A DNA stretch of 64,000 nt from Archegozetes longisetosus (GCA_018873245.2 JAEMBT020000004.1:8349073-8413072), one strand, 5' to 3'. Positions 29,024 through 40,265 are shown, counted from the first letter of the stretch. Made by a program: numbers and translations. Notes: generated from the sequence alone by a model not told the origin.

Positions 29024-32000
29024 TGTGGAAAATGAAATGCAGAAAAGTGTGAATGGTTTAACACTGAATAGTTATAGAGGTTTGCTGGTGAGACAGATAT
29101 TGAGTGTAAATTTTTATCGAAAGGTTGAACTGACAAAAATAATTCAGTGCATATTATATTGGTATGACAGGATTGGTTCTCCTACTCGTTATTAGGAGAA
29201 AAGCCATTGAATAGGAAGACAACTTCCACTGGCATCATATATATTATCCTTTCCAATATGATCATAACGAAAAATAACGCATTAAGTCAATCATCTCTGG
29301 CTTATTGAAAAGCCCAGCCCTTGATTTATGAACACCGGACTGGAAGCTTTTGTGTGATCATCACAATTGTTAGCAACCTGGACAAAGACTGTCCTAATAT
29401 CTCTGTTCATAACGCGCTGAGCGCTATTCATTGTGCAGAACATTTTTGTGCACAAAAATAATAGGAATAGCAGCGAATTTAAATCATACCAAAAGCTATA
29501 TTCCATTCATAATAGTGTACTGTATTCTATAGACTATTAAACACAATAGAACAAGTTTCAGAAGATAGTACTACCAGTACTATACTATTTGATAATCTAT
29601 TATATTCTACCAAGAACAACGTTTAACCAATTTTTATTGAAAACCACAATGAAATTAACTTATCGTAAAATATCAGTTAAACTCAAACTTCTGCATTCAT
29701 TCATTCTTCTATCGAAATCAATAACTCGTTTAATTCGTAATTTAAACTATTGTCATACCTTTTAAGTTACTCCAACAATCCATTCCATTAGTTGTCTATG
29801 TATTCTTTCCTTTTGATCGTCAAATTCTCCAAAATAATAAATTCTTTTCAAATTCATCATTTAGTGCCTAAATTGCTTTATGTTTTCAGGTAACAAATCC
29901 TAAATATCACGTCTATTAGACTTTCAAGTTCTTCAATCAAACTTTTGCTTTGACTCACGATTCAGTCACAGATAACTATCAGATCAACTAATTTTGAGAA
30001 AATCAAAGATTTCACGATAGAAATTATAGTACGAACATTTCAATTAGTATGATCAACATTCGTAATGGCCAAGTTTAAGTTGAATAGGTGCTAAAAACAA
30101 GAAGAAACTGAATTTGGTGACAAACTATAACTTTTGGCGATACGGCATCCGTTGCTTTAAAACGTTTAAGAGTAGCATTACTTTACACCTGTTATCAAAT
30201 GCACACACCAGTCAAGCATAGACTTGAGAAATACGTTTGTAGGCAAGTTGACTCAAAACATTCAAATTGGTTAACTACAGAAGTGGACTAAAAACATTAA
30301 ATAAACTAGTGATAGAGATTGAGAGCAAGTAATTAAGTGTTTGAAAGTTGTTGATGGTTGAATTTGGTGTTTTATAGAGAAACATAAACAGCTCGCGATT
30401 GAGATGAAACTACATCTTCCTCCTCGTGCTCCTCAATGCTCTACTGCAAGAGTCGGTGCGAAGTGAGCGCCACTCAACACAACTAAATCGGTCGAGTGAT
30501 GCGCCAACTGAGGCGTTTAAAAAATCAGAGTATGTTAAATAAGCAAAACTTAAAGTAGTTCTCACTTTAATAACTCTTCACAAGTTAATAAAAGTGCTTT
30601 AAATGCAATTGTAGTGAAATACGAATGCATGAAAAAAGTGCATTATATTGCATACTATTATTGCGTTTGCGTTTGCCACACAAAATAGCAGTTGAAAATT
30701 GTTAGCTCTCTTTGTCTACTTCCTTATGCCCCTCAGTTAAGATAATTCATAGATTTCTACCGGTTTGAACAATAGAAGTCAAATGAAAGCCAGCAAAAAC
30801 AGGCGTTCAATATATTCTTCTACAATAAACGACACAATGCACTCCTTATTTTAGAGAATAGTAATCATGTATTCAACTTTATTTTTAACAATAACAACAT
30901 CAAACACACTGAATTAACTAAATTCAAATACTTTTCAATTTCTTAATTTAATCATTTTTTCCTCACAATCACAAACTAATTCATTTCAAATTCCTAATGA
31001 ATAGACACATGAAAAAGTACTAAACTTTTTTATCTTATTATCTTAAAACATATTAACACAATTGAAATACTTTTCAACAAAAAGCCTTCTTTTTTGTCAA
31101 TATAATCAAAAAAAACTGTGATTTGATTGAAATTATAATTAGATTCGAAAAATAAGTTTATTATTAGGAATAATTTGATTTGGACTTTGAATGAATATAA
31201 TATTATATTATACTGAATGTGAGTATCATTTGCTTTAAGGATGAATAGATCTGAACAATATATGATTGGGAGAGCAATGCAATAGTGATGAAGAGTTGCA
31301 ATTGAACAACTATACGATGTATAGTACAAGTGATATAACGATCCAATGAATGGGCCTTCAAAAGAGGTCTTCGGACAATGAACACCATTCAATGCTGGAC
31401 CTCTATTCAAAACTAACTCCGGGCTAAAATACTTTTCTATCATTCAATGCAATACTGAAGATGAGTCTTCATTAGACCAAATGGCAGAGCACTTCCGGAA
31501 AAAAGGGATGAAACGACTTCAATACTTTAGTCTCAATAAGTTAGCGATGACTGTAATGCAGTTACAATTACGCAATAATCAGAAAAATACGATTACTTTT
31601 ATTACATCGCTATCACAATCAACTCATCAGTACTTATTGCGAAATATTGCTAAACATCTCAAATAGATCTCGAATAGATCCCAAATAGATATTCAGCCCA
31701 ATAATCAATGAATAAACGGAGAGAAGAACTTAAAGAGAAAATAATATACTAATAGATTGAGTTAAGGATTGGATGTGTAAATATATTTATATGGAATTTA
31801 CAGAATGAAAAAATTAATATCCCATTTGATAGTTCTTAAGGGAAAGTATCAATTGATAGCGCAGTCTCCAATCCTACAAAAGACTGTTCGCATTCTGATG
31901 TTAATGAAAGTTTCCTCTCTTTTGTTCATTTAGATCCATTACAGAGTTGACTGTATTCTAGCTGAAAAGGACAGCTAACAAAGAATGGACTTGAATGTAT

Positions 32001-32486
32001 TTCTAGCCCGAGTCACAATTGTATAATAGCTGGTAAAAAGATTTCCCTTTGCATAGAATCTTCTAACATACAGCACATCACAGTTTCTATTCATTTAGAT
32101 TTAGATAGTTTCCAAACAGTGTCGTCAATGTATGCTTTTGAAGCAGTAGATTTTAGAAATGCTTTGAAAAGTTAAAAGAGGTTTTTTATTTAGTCGAAAA
32201 AGAAGTCTTACAATAAGACACGCAAACTTTAGAAAAAGCGATGCATTCGTGCATTGCACACATGAAAGCACGCAAATCAGAGAATCAACATAAGAGGATA
32301 ATCTAAATGTTACTTTTTTCAAATTCACAACCAATTTTTCTTACAAAAACTTATTTCAATTATCAATACTTATCAATACTCAGTCGAGTACATTCATTCT
32401 CTCATAAACTTGAATTAAATTTAATCTCTTTTTACCAGTCATTCTCTACGCATTTAAATTGTTGATAATTATAATTTCTAACCATT

Positions 32487-32492
32487 TTTATT
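32487..32492 (-). terminator. Poly(A) signal overlapping the RNASEH2B stop codon
   Basis: Reading on the - strand, the stop TAA is immediately continued as TAATAAAAA, so an AATAAA hexamer shares two bases with the stop codon. If used, the 3' UTR would be only 10-30 nt. A site further downstream may be used instead. Confidence 0.45.
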
Positions 32493-35400
32493 ACTTTGTT
32501 TTAGGTTTAAAGAAACTCGAAATAGTTTTCATTCCAGTTTTATCCACTTTAAGTAATTCCTTTTGAGATCTTGTCATTTTTGGGCGCTGGCAAACATAAC
32601 AATTATTAACTTTTTTGAATACAAGTTCGCATATCTTACAAATTAAGCACAAAAATTTCACCTTATTATCCACAGTTGGCTTACTATTCATTGGATACTT
32701 AGAATAGTCTTCTAATGGAGTCGAAACTTCGTTTTCATCAATTTTTCTCTGATAATAATAACAATAATAATCAGAATAATGTTATGCTTCGATAATTGTC
32801 AGCAAATGAACCGTAAAATTACTTTAACTTGTGCCTTTGGCCCCGTTGAAGTGCTGGAATCGTTAATGTCTTCAGGAAGTCTTTATCAAAATACATATAA
32901 AGGGTTTGTTTATAATATTTTGATTGATTCGATTTTCCAAAAGGTAAATACCTGAGCAGTTTTTTGAGATCTTCGCATATTTCTTGACTCAAGTATTCAG
33001 ATATGAGTTCGTATGCAAGTTTCACGTATTCAGCTGTAATGTTTTTCAATAATTAGTAGACATTTTTAATCTGGTCATTAAAGCCAAAAATTATTGAATT
33101 ATACTTTAATTGGAAAATAATGAAGTGTAACAGGTTTATAAGTTTAATATAAGATTCAACTCAAAAATCTGTTATAGTTCGGTTTGTGTGGTTAGTGTAA
33201 GATTCAGGTATAGAAGAGTGATGTAGTTACTACAAATTTGCTCCCCCTATACCTAGCATTGCTATCACCTAACTTAACCTAACCTGTGTTGACACAAATT
33301 AGTTGTATTATTAGTATATTGAATCAAACTGTTAGCTAAGGACAATGGTAGGTGTAGCTGGGGCTGACGAAAATCGAGAAATTTTCAGAATGTTATAAAA
33401 CAGTCATAAAACGTTTTTAAATGTTTTAAAACATTAAGTAATGTTCTAAAATATTTCAATGGTGCTTAAAATTGTTTTGAACTCTAAAAACATGTTGCGT
33501 GTTATTTCGAGAAAAACCAAAATTTATTTTTCACTATTTGCTGATCGAAAGTGTAAAAACGCTTTGTTATCGAAATTTCAAGCAGAAAATACTTAGAAAA
33601 TAGTCTTTCTGACAGAACTTAAAGCACTCGATTTATATAATGATTTAACAAGTATCTTTTTAGTTGAATCTAATAAGTTTATGCCGTTTTTATTCAAATG
33701 TAAGTAAATTTTCTTAAAAATGAATGCGAGTTAAATGCCTTCAAACAATATAAAACACTATTCAGACGCCTGTTATAAAACATTGGCACAAAAGAATATT
33801 TATAATTATTCCCAAATGTTTTAAAACGTTTTAAAACAATTGTTTTATAACAAAAAACCCAAAGCGTTGCAAAGTATAGTTCTGGTAACCATATGACTCC
33901 CTTATACCCAAGCACTACATCAACCATAAACCAGACTTTAGCCCAAAACTCAAGATTAAAAGTGAAACAATAGATCGTCGATCAAAAAATAAATTATGAA
34001 ATATTGATCAAACCTAAACTTTTTCCGATAAGAAACAATAGTGTAGTAAACTTGTAGTACTGAACATGATCGAATATGAACATCTATCGTTAATCAAATA
34101 AGACAAATAACTGAATGCAGTCAGTTCTGCTACTGGATTTGTCTTCACTATCGTGTGCATTGCTCAAATTGACGCTCAAATTTCAGAAAATATTGACAAA
34201 AGCATAACTGACAATAAACATTGATTATTAAACTTTAAAACCTGAACAGAAGCAATAGAGTGTGTCCAAGTTTGCAGTGGTATTAAAGTTTTCATATTGT
34301 CAATAATATTAAGATCCACATTAATTTGATACCTGACTTAAGAATCTGTCAATAGGTCACTGCTTTCAATATGAGCGTATTTAAATGTTTGATTTGTTTT
34401 AGTTCATTATTATAGAATACTAGGCTTGAGAACAATACTTAAAAATTTGATTTAGAAGTTAGCTTGACTTGTTTAGCGTTAACAAATTCAAATTTGAGTC
34501 TCATTTACAATAATAATGGGAAGTGTTGAATAATGACAGGAAGCGCACGGGTTACTCAAAACCTTTTCCAAGGATCTACAGCAAAAACTACAGATGCTAG
34601 AGATATTCAATTTTGAAGTCATTATTTTAAACACAATTGATTGGGTATATTCAATTCTCACATTGATCATCAGTAGACTCGCATACAGCTCAAAAAGCTT
34701 TTCGTCATATCAAGCATTTGAATCCCTTCCAAAGTACTGGCTCAAAACTGAGACAAATTCACTCCAGACATAAAAGATATCCAAGTTAAGTACCTCCTAC
34801 GCTAAAGTGATTGATTCACAAAATTACTTGGCTTTAATTGAACAATTTATTGCATTTTCCCTAAAAAAGATTGGAGCTGTACGTCACGCAAACGATGGTC
34901 AACCTGAGAATGAATTGCGTTCAAAATGAGGCTTTAAAAAATTCATGTCTATAATATTTGCAATTTCTGCCCCTGAAATCCTATCTTTGTTTTTTCTTAA
35001 AATCAAATATAAATAAGTTATTTGATGTGTTTCTTGTCTGTAGGTCTGTTCGTGAACAAAAATTTGACACTATTGAAGCACGTGTTTTATCTGAAATCAT
35101 TATCAAAACGAAAATTTTAAGACTCGCTTAACAATGAAAACTTCTTTCTTGATGAACGGACTTTTAGGACAAACCTTATATCAAATTAGTAATATTGCAG
35201 AGCGAAGTTACCGATAGCAAAATATAATTATTCTAAACACAAGCAAAACAATCGTTAATGTGTACTCAATCAATATTTTATTAAACAATAGATTTTCTGT
35301 TGGGTAAATAATTTAATGAACTCCAAAGAATAGACAATACTTTTAAATTGAGTCCAAAAAAGAGTGCGCAATGCATTGAAGAATTTTTTGAATCATAAAA

Positions 35401-38400
35401 ATATCAATTTTAAGCACTAATATAGAGATGGGTTTGACTCACAATACTTTTTCAATGTCCCACATATTATCTGTATCTAAAATCTACAAAACAAGATTGA
35501 CTTCGAGTCCAATCAAAATAGCTTTTTCACTCAGATCTCGAATTCATGATCAATAGGATTTTTGAAATAAGAAATTAAGACAAATGTTTACAACTTGCTA
35601 TAAAAATGTTTTTAGCAATTCTTCTTATTTGTAAACATGATTAGAAAACTCCAAATGAATGTCAATCACAAGGACATCAAATCCATGATCAAATTGAAAG
35701 ATGTGACGTGAATATAGAGTTTAGTTAATTTGTTACTATGGGCTGTTTTAAAGTTATTTCGATTTAAACAAACGTTGAGTAAACAACCAACTGACTATTT
35801 GCAATTTCTTTAAATTGTGAACACTTGAGCAAAATATTTAAACAATGAGTACAATAAAAGATTTATGTAATGGTTTGCCAATAGATCCGATTCCTCCGAG
35901 TAAATCTCGAGACGAGAGTGTAATTCATGCACCCGTTCGTATTGTAAACTTAACAGCAGAAGAACGTAGACTTGCCATCAAGAATGCTTTGAGATACTTT
36001 CCACAGAAATATCATTCAGTTTTGGCAGAAGAGTTTGCAAGAGAATTGGATGAATTTGGACACATTTATATGTATAGATTTCGACCTGACATCGAAATGC
36101 GTGCCTATCCAATAGATGAATATCCAGCCAAGTGCAAAGAAGGCGCTGCTATTATGCTTATGATTATGAATAACTTGGACAAAAGAGTGGCTCAATTCCC
36201 ACATGAACTCGTGACTTACGGCGGAAATGGACAAGTCTTCTCCAACTGGTAATCAATGTGTAGAATTAATGGTTTTATCTTAAACTTTGAACTTATACTT
36301 GGATTAGATTGTCTCGCCATTTGACTTGGCAGAAATATATTACTTCGAAAGCAGTTACCTCCTACAAATTTGTCAATTTCATGTAGTATTTCATATAAGC
36401 TAATAATGATTATTTCATACTATCTCGTATCTTCCAACTAAAAAGATAATCAAGTATTGCAATAGACCTGACTATTTCAGGAGTTCACTAACTTCATTAT
36501 CGTAATAGTTTGCGTGTAGTTTATGCATTATTTTCTTATAAACGTCAGAATATATAAAAAATCTTTCAAAAAATGACATGCAACTCGTGAGAAATAAGAT
36601 CACTATTATTATTATTATCACAGCATAGGGTAATTGTTGCGCGAATTATCATAAGTTAGCAAATATTAAGGTTTTGCTTATGTAATGCGGATTTTTAACG
36701 TTATGTTTGAGGTCAATTTTAAACCAGTAATCGCTTGTTTACAAATGTTTTTGGAAAGTCATCCAAAAGAGTGATATCTAAACTCAAATTATCGACAAAT
36801 AATCTTTAAATAAATTGTGTCCAAAATGACTGAAGAGTTTTCGACTAAGACTCACATAAGATATTGTTTGTTGTATGAATTTCATCGGGGATCAAATGCT
36901 ACCAAAGCTGCACAACACATTCGGAACACATATGGTCGCAAAGCTCTGAGTGTGGGTCAGTGTCAGCGATGGTTTTCGCGCTTCTGAAATAACGACTTCA
37001 GTGTCGAAGACAACGCTCAATTCGAGCGACCGATGCAATTTTACTAACAAAAACCGCATTACATAAGCAAAACCCTAATACTTTATTGAGTTCATTAATT
37101 TATATGATATTCTTATCGATTTGTCCGCATATTACTACAGTAATACTTTGATATAATGAACCATTGGAGACTAACAATTCATATTGATTATAACAAGATT
37201 TCACTATAGACAGGCAATTGTCACTTCAATATTATGTAATGGAATCGGATGAATACGTCCACTATATATCGAAGTATTTATGTATCATTAAGAATAATGT
37301 TGAGATATAATAACCAAAACCAACAAATTGCAAGTTTACTTCAAAGTCAAATGAAAACATTGAAATTTTAGCTCAAACTTGCCATGAACTTAGATCAATT
37401 AAAGCAATAAAATGACTCAAAATTCAATTAAACTTAGGGCACAGTTCTGGATAACAATGAAATATTTGGCTAATATGGAAAAAGATCAGACTCTGGTCAT
37501 GAGTTCAGGACATCCTTTGGGATTATATCCGAGTTTCAGTTCAAGTCCTCGTCTTATCATATCTAACGGAATGGTTATTCCGAACTATTCCAAAAGAGAA
37601 GATTACGACCGCTTTTTCGCTCTCGGGGTTTCCATGTATGGACAAATGACTGCAGGAAGTTATTGCTATATAGGACCACAAGGAATAGTTCACGGAACTA
37701 CTTTGACTATCATCAATGCTGGCAGAAAATATTTAGGATTAAATGACTTGAAAGGTATTGTATTTGTCACATCAGGTTTGGGAGGAATGAGTGGTGCACA
37801 AGCCAAGGCTGCTGTCATTGCCGGATGCATTGGAGTCATTGCTGAAGTCAGTGAAGAAGCTTTACTCAAAAGATACAATCAGGGATGGCTTTCAGAGATT
37901 ATTAAAGATTTGGATCATTTGATTGAAAGAATTCGAATCGCAAAACAAAATAAAAAAGCCACAAGCATTGGATATCATGGAAATGTGGTTGATTTATGGG
38001 AAAGACTTGTTATTGAATACGACAAATCCAAACAAGTTTTGGTTGAGTTGGGATCAGATCAGACATCGTGTCACAACCCATTCAATGGTGGTTATTATCC
38101 GGTTGGGCTCAGCTACGAACAGGCGCAAATTGTTATGAAACAAGATCCGGATAGATTTAAACAACTTTGCAAAGAGAGTCTAATTAGGCAAATAAATGCT
38201 ATCAATCGCTTATCAGGTTCTGGAATGTACTTTTGGGACTATGGAAATGCTTTCTTACTTGAAGCCCACAGAGCAGGGGCTGATGTCGGAGCAAAAAATA
38301 CTTCATATGGGGTTCAATTTAGATATCCGTCTTATGTTCAACACATTATGGGCGATATATTTTCGCTTGGTTTTGGGCCTTTCAGATGGATCTGCAGTTC

Positions 38401-40265
38401 GTGTGATCCGAAAGATTTAGAAATAACTGACAGGATAGCTTTGAATGTACTGAAAGAGTTGAGTGTAAGAGAGGGTATACCCAAAGAAGTTAATGAAAAT
38501 TACTTGGATAATATTAAGTGGATAACTGAAGCAAGTGCTCATAAACTTGTTGTTGGATCACAAGCAAGAATTCTTTATTCCGATCAAATCGGAAGAGTTA
38601 GCATTGCTTTGGCTTTCAATGAGGCTATCAAGACAAAAACCATCAAAAGTCCTATAATATTGTCAAGAGATCACCACGACGTTAGCGGTGCTGACAGTGC
38701 TTATAGGGAGACCTCAAACATATACGACGGCTCAGCCTTTACGGCTGATATGGCTGTCAATACTGTTATTGGCAACGCTGCCAGGGGTGCGACTTGGGTT
38801 GCATTGCACAATGGAGGAGGTATTATATTACATCGCCAATCTTCTCAATAATAAATCTTAAAATTATTTCGTAATCAAGGTGTTGGTTTTGGGGAGGCAA
38901 TCAATTGTGGCTTCGGTTTGGTATTAGATGGCACTGAAGAGGCCAAGAATAAAGCAATGAATATACTTTGTTGGGATGTCAGTACATTTCAATCAAAACT
39001 ATGATATCTTTTAGAATCGAAACTGAACAAGACAAATCAATTTTTATTCAGGTTTTGAATGGAATTTCCCGCCGGTCATGGAGTGGCAATCATTTCGCTA
39101 AAGAAACGATTTCACGAATAATGAAATATAACCAAAAAGTCTTGGTTACAATTCCAAACGAGGTTGAAAACAGTATTCTCGAAAATTTGTAGATCATTAC
39201 CAATACTAATGAATTGTTTAGAACCGATATATGATAATAAAAGAGAATAATCAATGCCTAACATGACTAACCGTTATCTTGATTGAAATCTTCTTTTCCA
39301 GTTGTATATCCACTGACTTTACATCCGGCAGACGAGACGCTTATATTGTTTTGCTTGAGTGCAGACACAATATTGTCTAATTTGCACTTAAGCCAATTCA
39401 GAGTATTATCGTTGCTATACTTCACAAACATCTCTCCGTTTACATCTGATTTTTACCAATATATTCATTACAACTGTTATTTATTATTTTTTCTGAATAC
39501 TTACACTTTACGTCTGCGATTAAGGAAACCGATTCAAAATCGAGGGCCGATTCAATTGATTTAATCATTTCTCTTGAGATACTATCATCAAAACCTTCAG
39601 TCAAAATGTCAAACACTGAACGATATTGTGTTCGTTTCTGTTAAATTAAGATAAATCAGGGATAATTAACCAGAATTAGTTTAATTTCTTAAAAATAAAG
39701 TTTCAATAAGTTTAGAAAATGTTAATTTGAAACAAAACCAGTAAATGACTCACTTTAACAAAAAATGGTAAAACAACATAAAGCAAATCAAAAGGTGTCA
39801 CGATATATAGATTTCCGTCTAAATTGAAAATTTGATTTAAATCATCAGCGAATAGAGTGAATCAGTTTGAATCTGACCTTCGTGAACAGTGTTGTTGATC
39901 AGCCAAGAACGGTATTCGTTTGTCTGTTTCATCATTTCATAAAACTGACACTCATTCGAGTCAAACAAATAACACTTTTTCTTGTTATTCAATGGATTCG
40001 TAATTAACACTTCTTCTAATTGTCTGTCGCCCGAGAGATCGGCAATTCCTGCAATAGATTTGTCATTATTTCAGCTCTTTGCTATTAAATGTCACAATTG
40101 TTAACTTTATTTACACTACATTTGTTTGTATTTCAATAATTAATAGGTCATTCAATTTGAACTAATTTACAATCATTTAAACCATTAAAAACATTTGTCA
40201 ATCAACTTACTAAATATAAAAATAGTTAATTCTTTACCTGATATTATGAACACTTTAGTTGACAT
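32491..40265 (-). CDS. RNASEH2B: Ribonuclease H2 subunit B
   Basis: Accessory subunit of the nuclear RNase H2 complex, which removes ribonucleotides from DNA and degrades RNA:DNA hybrids. Exons in reading order: 40265-40238, 40048-39878, 39818-39754, 39637-39505, 39445-39272, 33033-32823, 32746-32491. All are bounded by GT-AG and the phases close to 345 residues. Conserved segments, recalled from the human protein, are an N-terminal KVFIIS strand, a SWLIN-like region (YRSWLINN), TPFDLLYVVLP, KYSNDNTLNWLKCKLD, EYVKLAYELISEYL, and the C-terminal KVDKTGMKTISSFFKP, which holds the PCNA-binding PIP box (M-K-T-I-S-S-F-F). Introns are 59-189 nt except intron 5 (6238 nt), which contains the urocanase gene on the other strand. 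A 75-nt stop-free segment (32587-32661) may be a further intron, giving 320 residues. Confidence 0.9.
32587..32661 (-). other. Candidate 75-nt stop-free intron in the last RNASEH2B exon
   Basis: On the - strand the segment begins AAG|GTGAAATTTT and ends TTATGTTTGCCAG|CGCC, a plausible donor and acceptor. It is exactly 25 codons, in frame and without stops. Read through, it encodes a cysteine-rich stretch (CLICKIC...CYVC) that is absent from other RNASEH2B proteins as I know them. Spliced out, the flanks join as VDNK-RPKMTRSQKELLKVDK, which matches the family better. I favour an intron. Confidence 0.65.
33034..35844. other. RNASEH2B intron 5, segment before the urocanase start
   Basis: This 2.8-kb non-coding stretch lies between RNASEH2B exon 6 and the urocanase ATG. 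It holds a foldback element (33388-33855) and a short CCTAACTTAACCTAACC stretch at 33267-33287 that resembles the arthropod telomeric repeat but is too short to call. Urocanase promoter elements must lie toward its 3' end, but I recognise no specific site. Confidence 0.7.
33388..33855. mobile_element. Foldback element with imperfect inverted repeats
   Basis: The left arm (about 33391-33435) starts TGTTATAAAACAGTCATAAA. The right arm, read on the - strand from about 33852, starts TGTTATAAAACAATTGTTTT. Both arms continue into AAAACGTTTT...AAAACATT. The 370-bp interior is AT-rich and has no convincing protein. This is likely a non-autonomous DNA element, but chance pairing of AT-rich sequence is not excluded. 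Confidence 0.5.
35845..39192 (+). CDS. UROC1: Urocanate hydratase (urocanase)
   Basis: Cytosolic enzyme of histidine catabolism that converts urocanate to 4-imidazolone-5-propanoate using tightly bound NAD+. Exons 35845-36248, 37438-38819, 38880-38977 and 39052-39192 join in phase to 674 residues, close to the vertebrate length of about 676. Visible family blocks are RNALRYFP-like KNALRYFP, YGGNGQVFSNW across the first splice site, YSGHPLGL-like SSGHPLGLYP, the dinucleotide-binding VTSGLGGMSGAQAKAA (about 248-260), LGSDQTSCHNPFNGGYYP (339-356), GFGPFRWICSSCDPKDL, DHHDVSGADS and HNGGGVGFGEAIN across splice site 2. It is nested inside RNASEH2B intron 5, antisense. Intron 1 is 1189 nt because it carries a mariner relic and a MITE; the other introns are 60 and 74 nt. 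The SGDP motif common in the family reads SCDP here (Cys about 457). Confidence 0.95.
36664..37080 (+). mobile_element. Internally deleted mariner element in urocanase intron 1
   Basis: The left TIR (from 36666) reads TTAAGGTTTTGCTTATGTAA and the right TIR, read on the - strand from 37078, TTAGGGTTTTGCTTATGTAA. Both continue TGCGG(A)TTTTT. TA dinucleotides flank each end (36664-36665, 37079-37080), the mariner target duplication. The element is 413 bp against about 1.3 kb for an intact mariner, and keeps only the start of the transposase. Near-identical TIRs suggest recent mobility, presumably driven by an intact copy elsewhere. Confidence 0.9.
36826..37044 (+). pseudogene. Mariner transposase N-terminal fragment
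   Basis: The frame opens at 36826 and gives 53 codons to a TGA at 36985. The translated HTH_48-type paired-box-like region includes YCLLYEFHRGSNATKAAQ and SVGQCQRWFSRF, the conserved start of mariner/SETMAR transposases (family knowledge). After the in-frame stop the similarity continues (NNDFSVEDN) and then runs into the 3' TIR. The catalytic D,D34D domain is missing, so it cannot be an active transposase. Confidence 0.88.
37136..37284 (+). mobile_element. pogo/Tigger-like MITE, copy B
   Basis: The left end reads TACAGTAATACTTTGATATA and the right end, on the - strand, TACATAAATACTTCGATATA. It is about 149 bp, non-coding, and sits in urocanase intron 1 just 3' of the mariner relic. Confidence 0.65.
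39236..39241 (+). terminator. Urocanase poly(A) signal
   Basis: An AATAAA hexamer lies 44 nt after the urocanase stop codon. Normal cleavage 10-30 nt downstream would end the transcript at about 39251-39271, right at the edge of RNASEH2B exon 5 (lowest base 39272). Confidence 0.65.

Larger units (their letters stand above)
1..32490. other. 32.5-kb gene-free AT-rich region
   Basis: I found no reading frame on either strand that looks like a conserved protein. The open frames here are short (at most about 137 codons), low-complexity, or run through GA/CT repeats. No chain of exons with matching splice phase could be built. The block holds microsatellites, degenerate tandem repeats and small TIR elements, which are listed separately. 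It could be an intergenic region, or part of a very long intron of a gene with exons outside the window. The contrast with the gene-dense stretch after 32.5 kb is sharp. Small exons and unfamiliar non-coding RNAs could have escaped notice. Confidence 0.6.

Noticed and set aside
31030..31443. 137-codon open frame on the - strand
   Set aside because: Low-complexity, aromatic-rich composition with no motif. It lies in AT-rich sequence where frames of this length arise by chance, and has no flanking exons in phase.
32819..33049. Separate small gene starting at 33049
   Set aside because: The apparent start codon lies upstream of the acceptor TTACAG|CTGAATAC. The segment is exon 6 of RNASEH2B, joined in phase to exon 5 at 39272.
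33267..33287. Interstitial telomere array
   Set aside because: Only about three imperfect units, which is too short to distinguish from chance in this composition.
36826..36987. Mariner HTH open frame as a domesticated gene
   Set aside because: It ends in a stop after 53 codons, is enclosed by intact TIRs and TA duplications, and lies in an intron, so a decayed transposon is the simpler reading.
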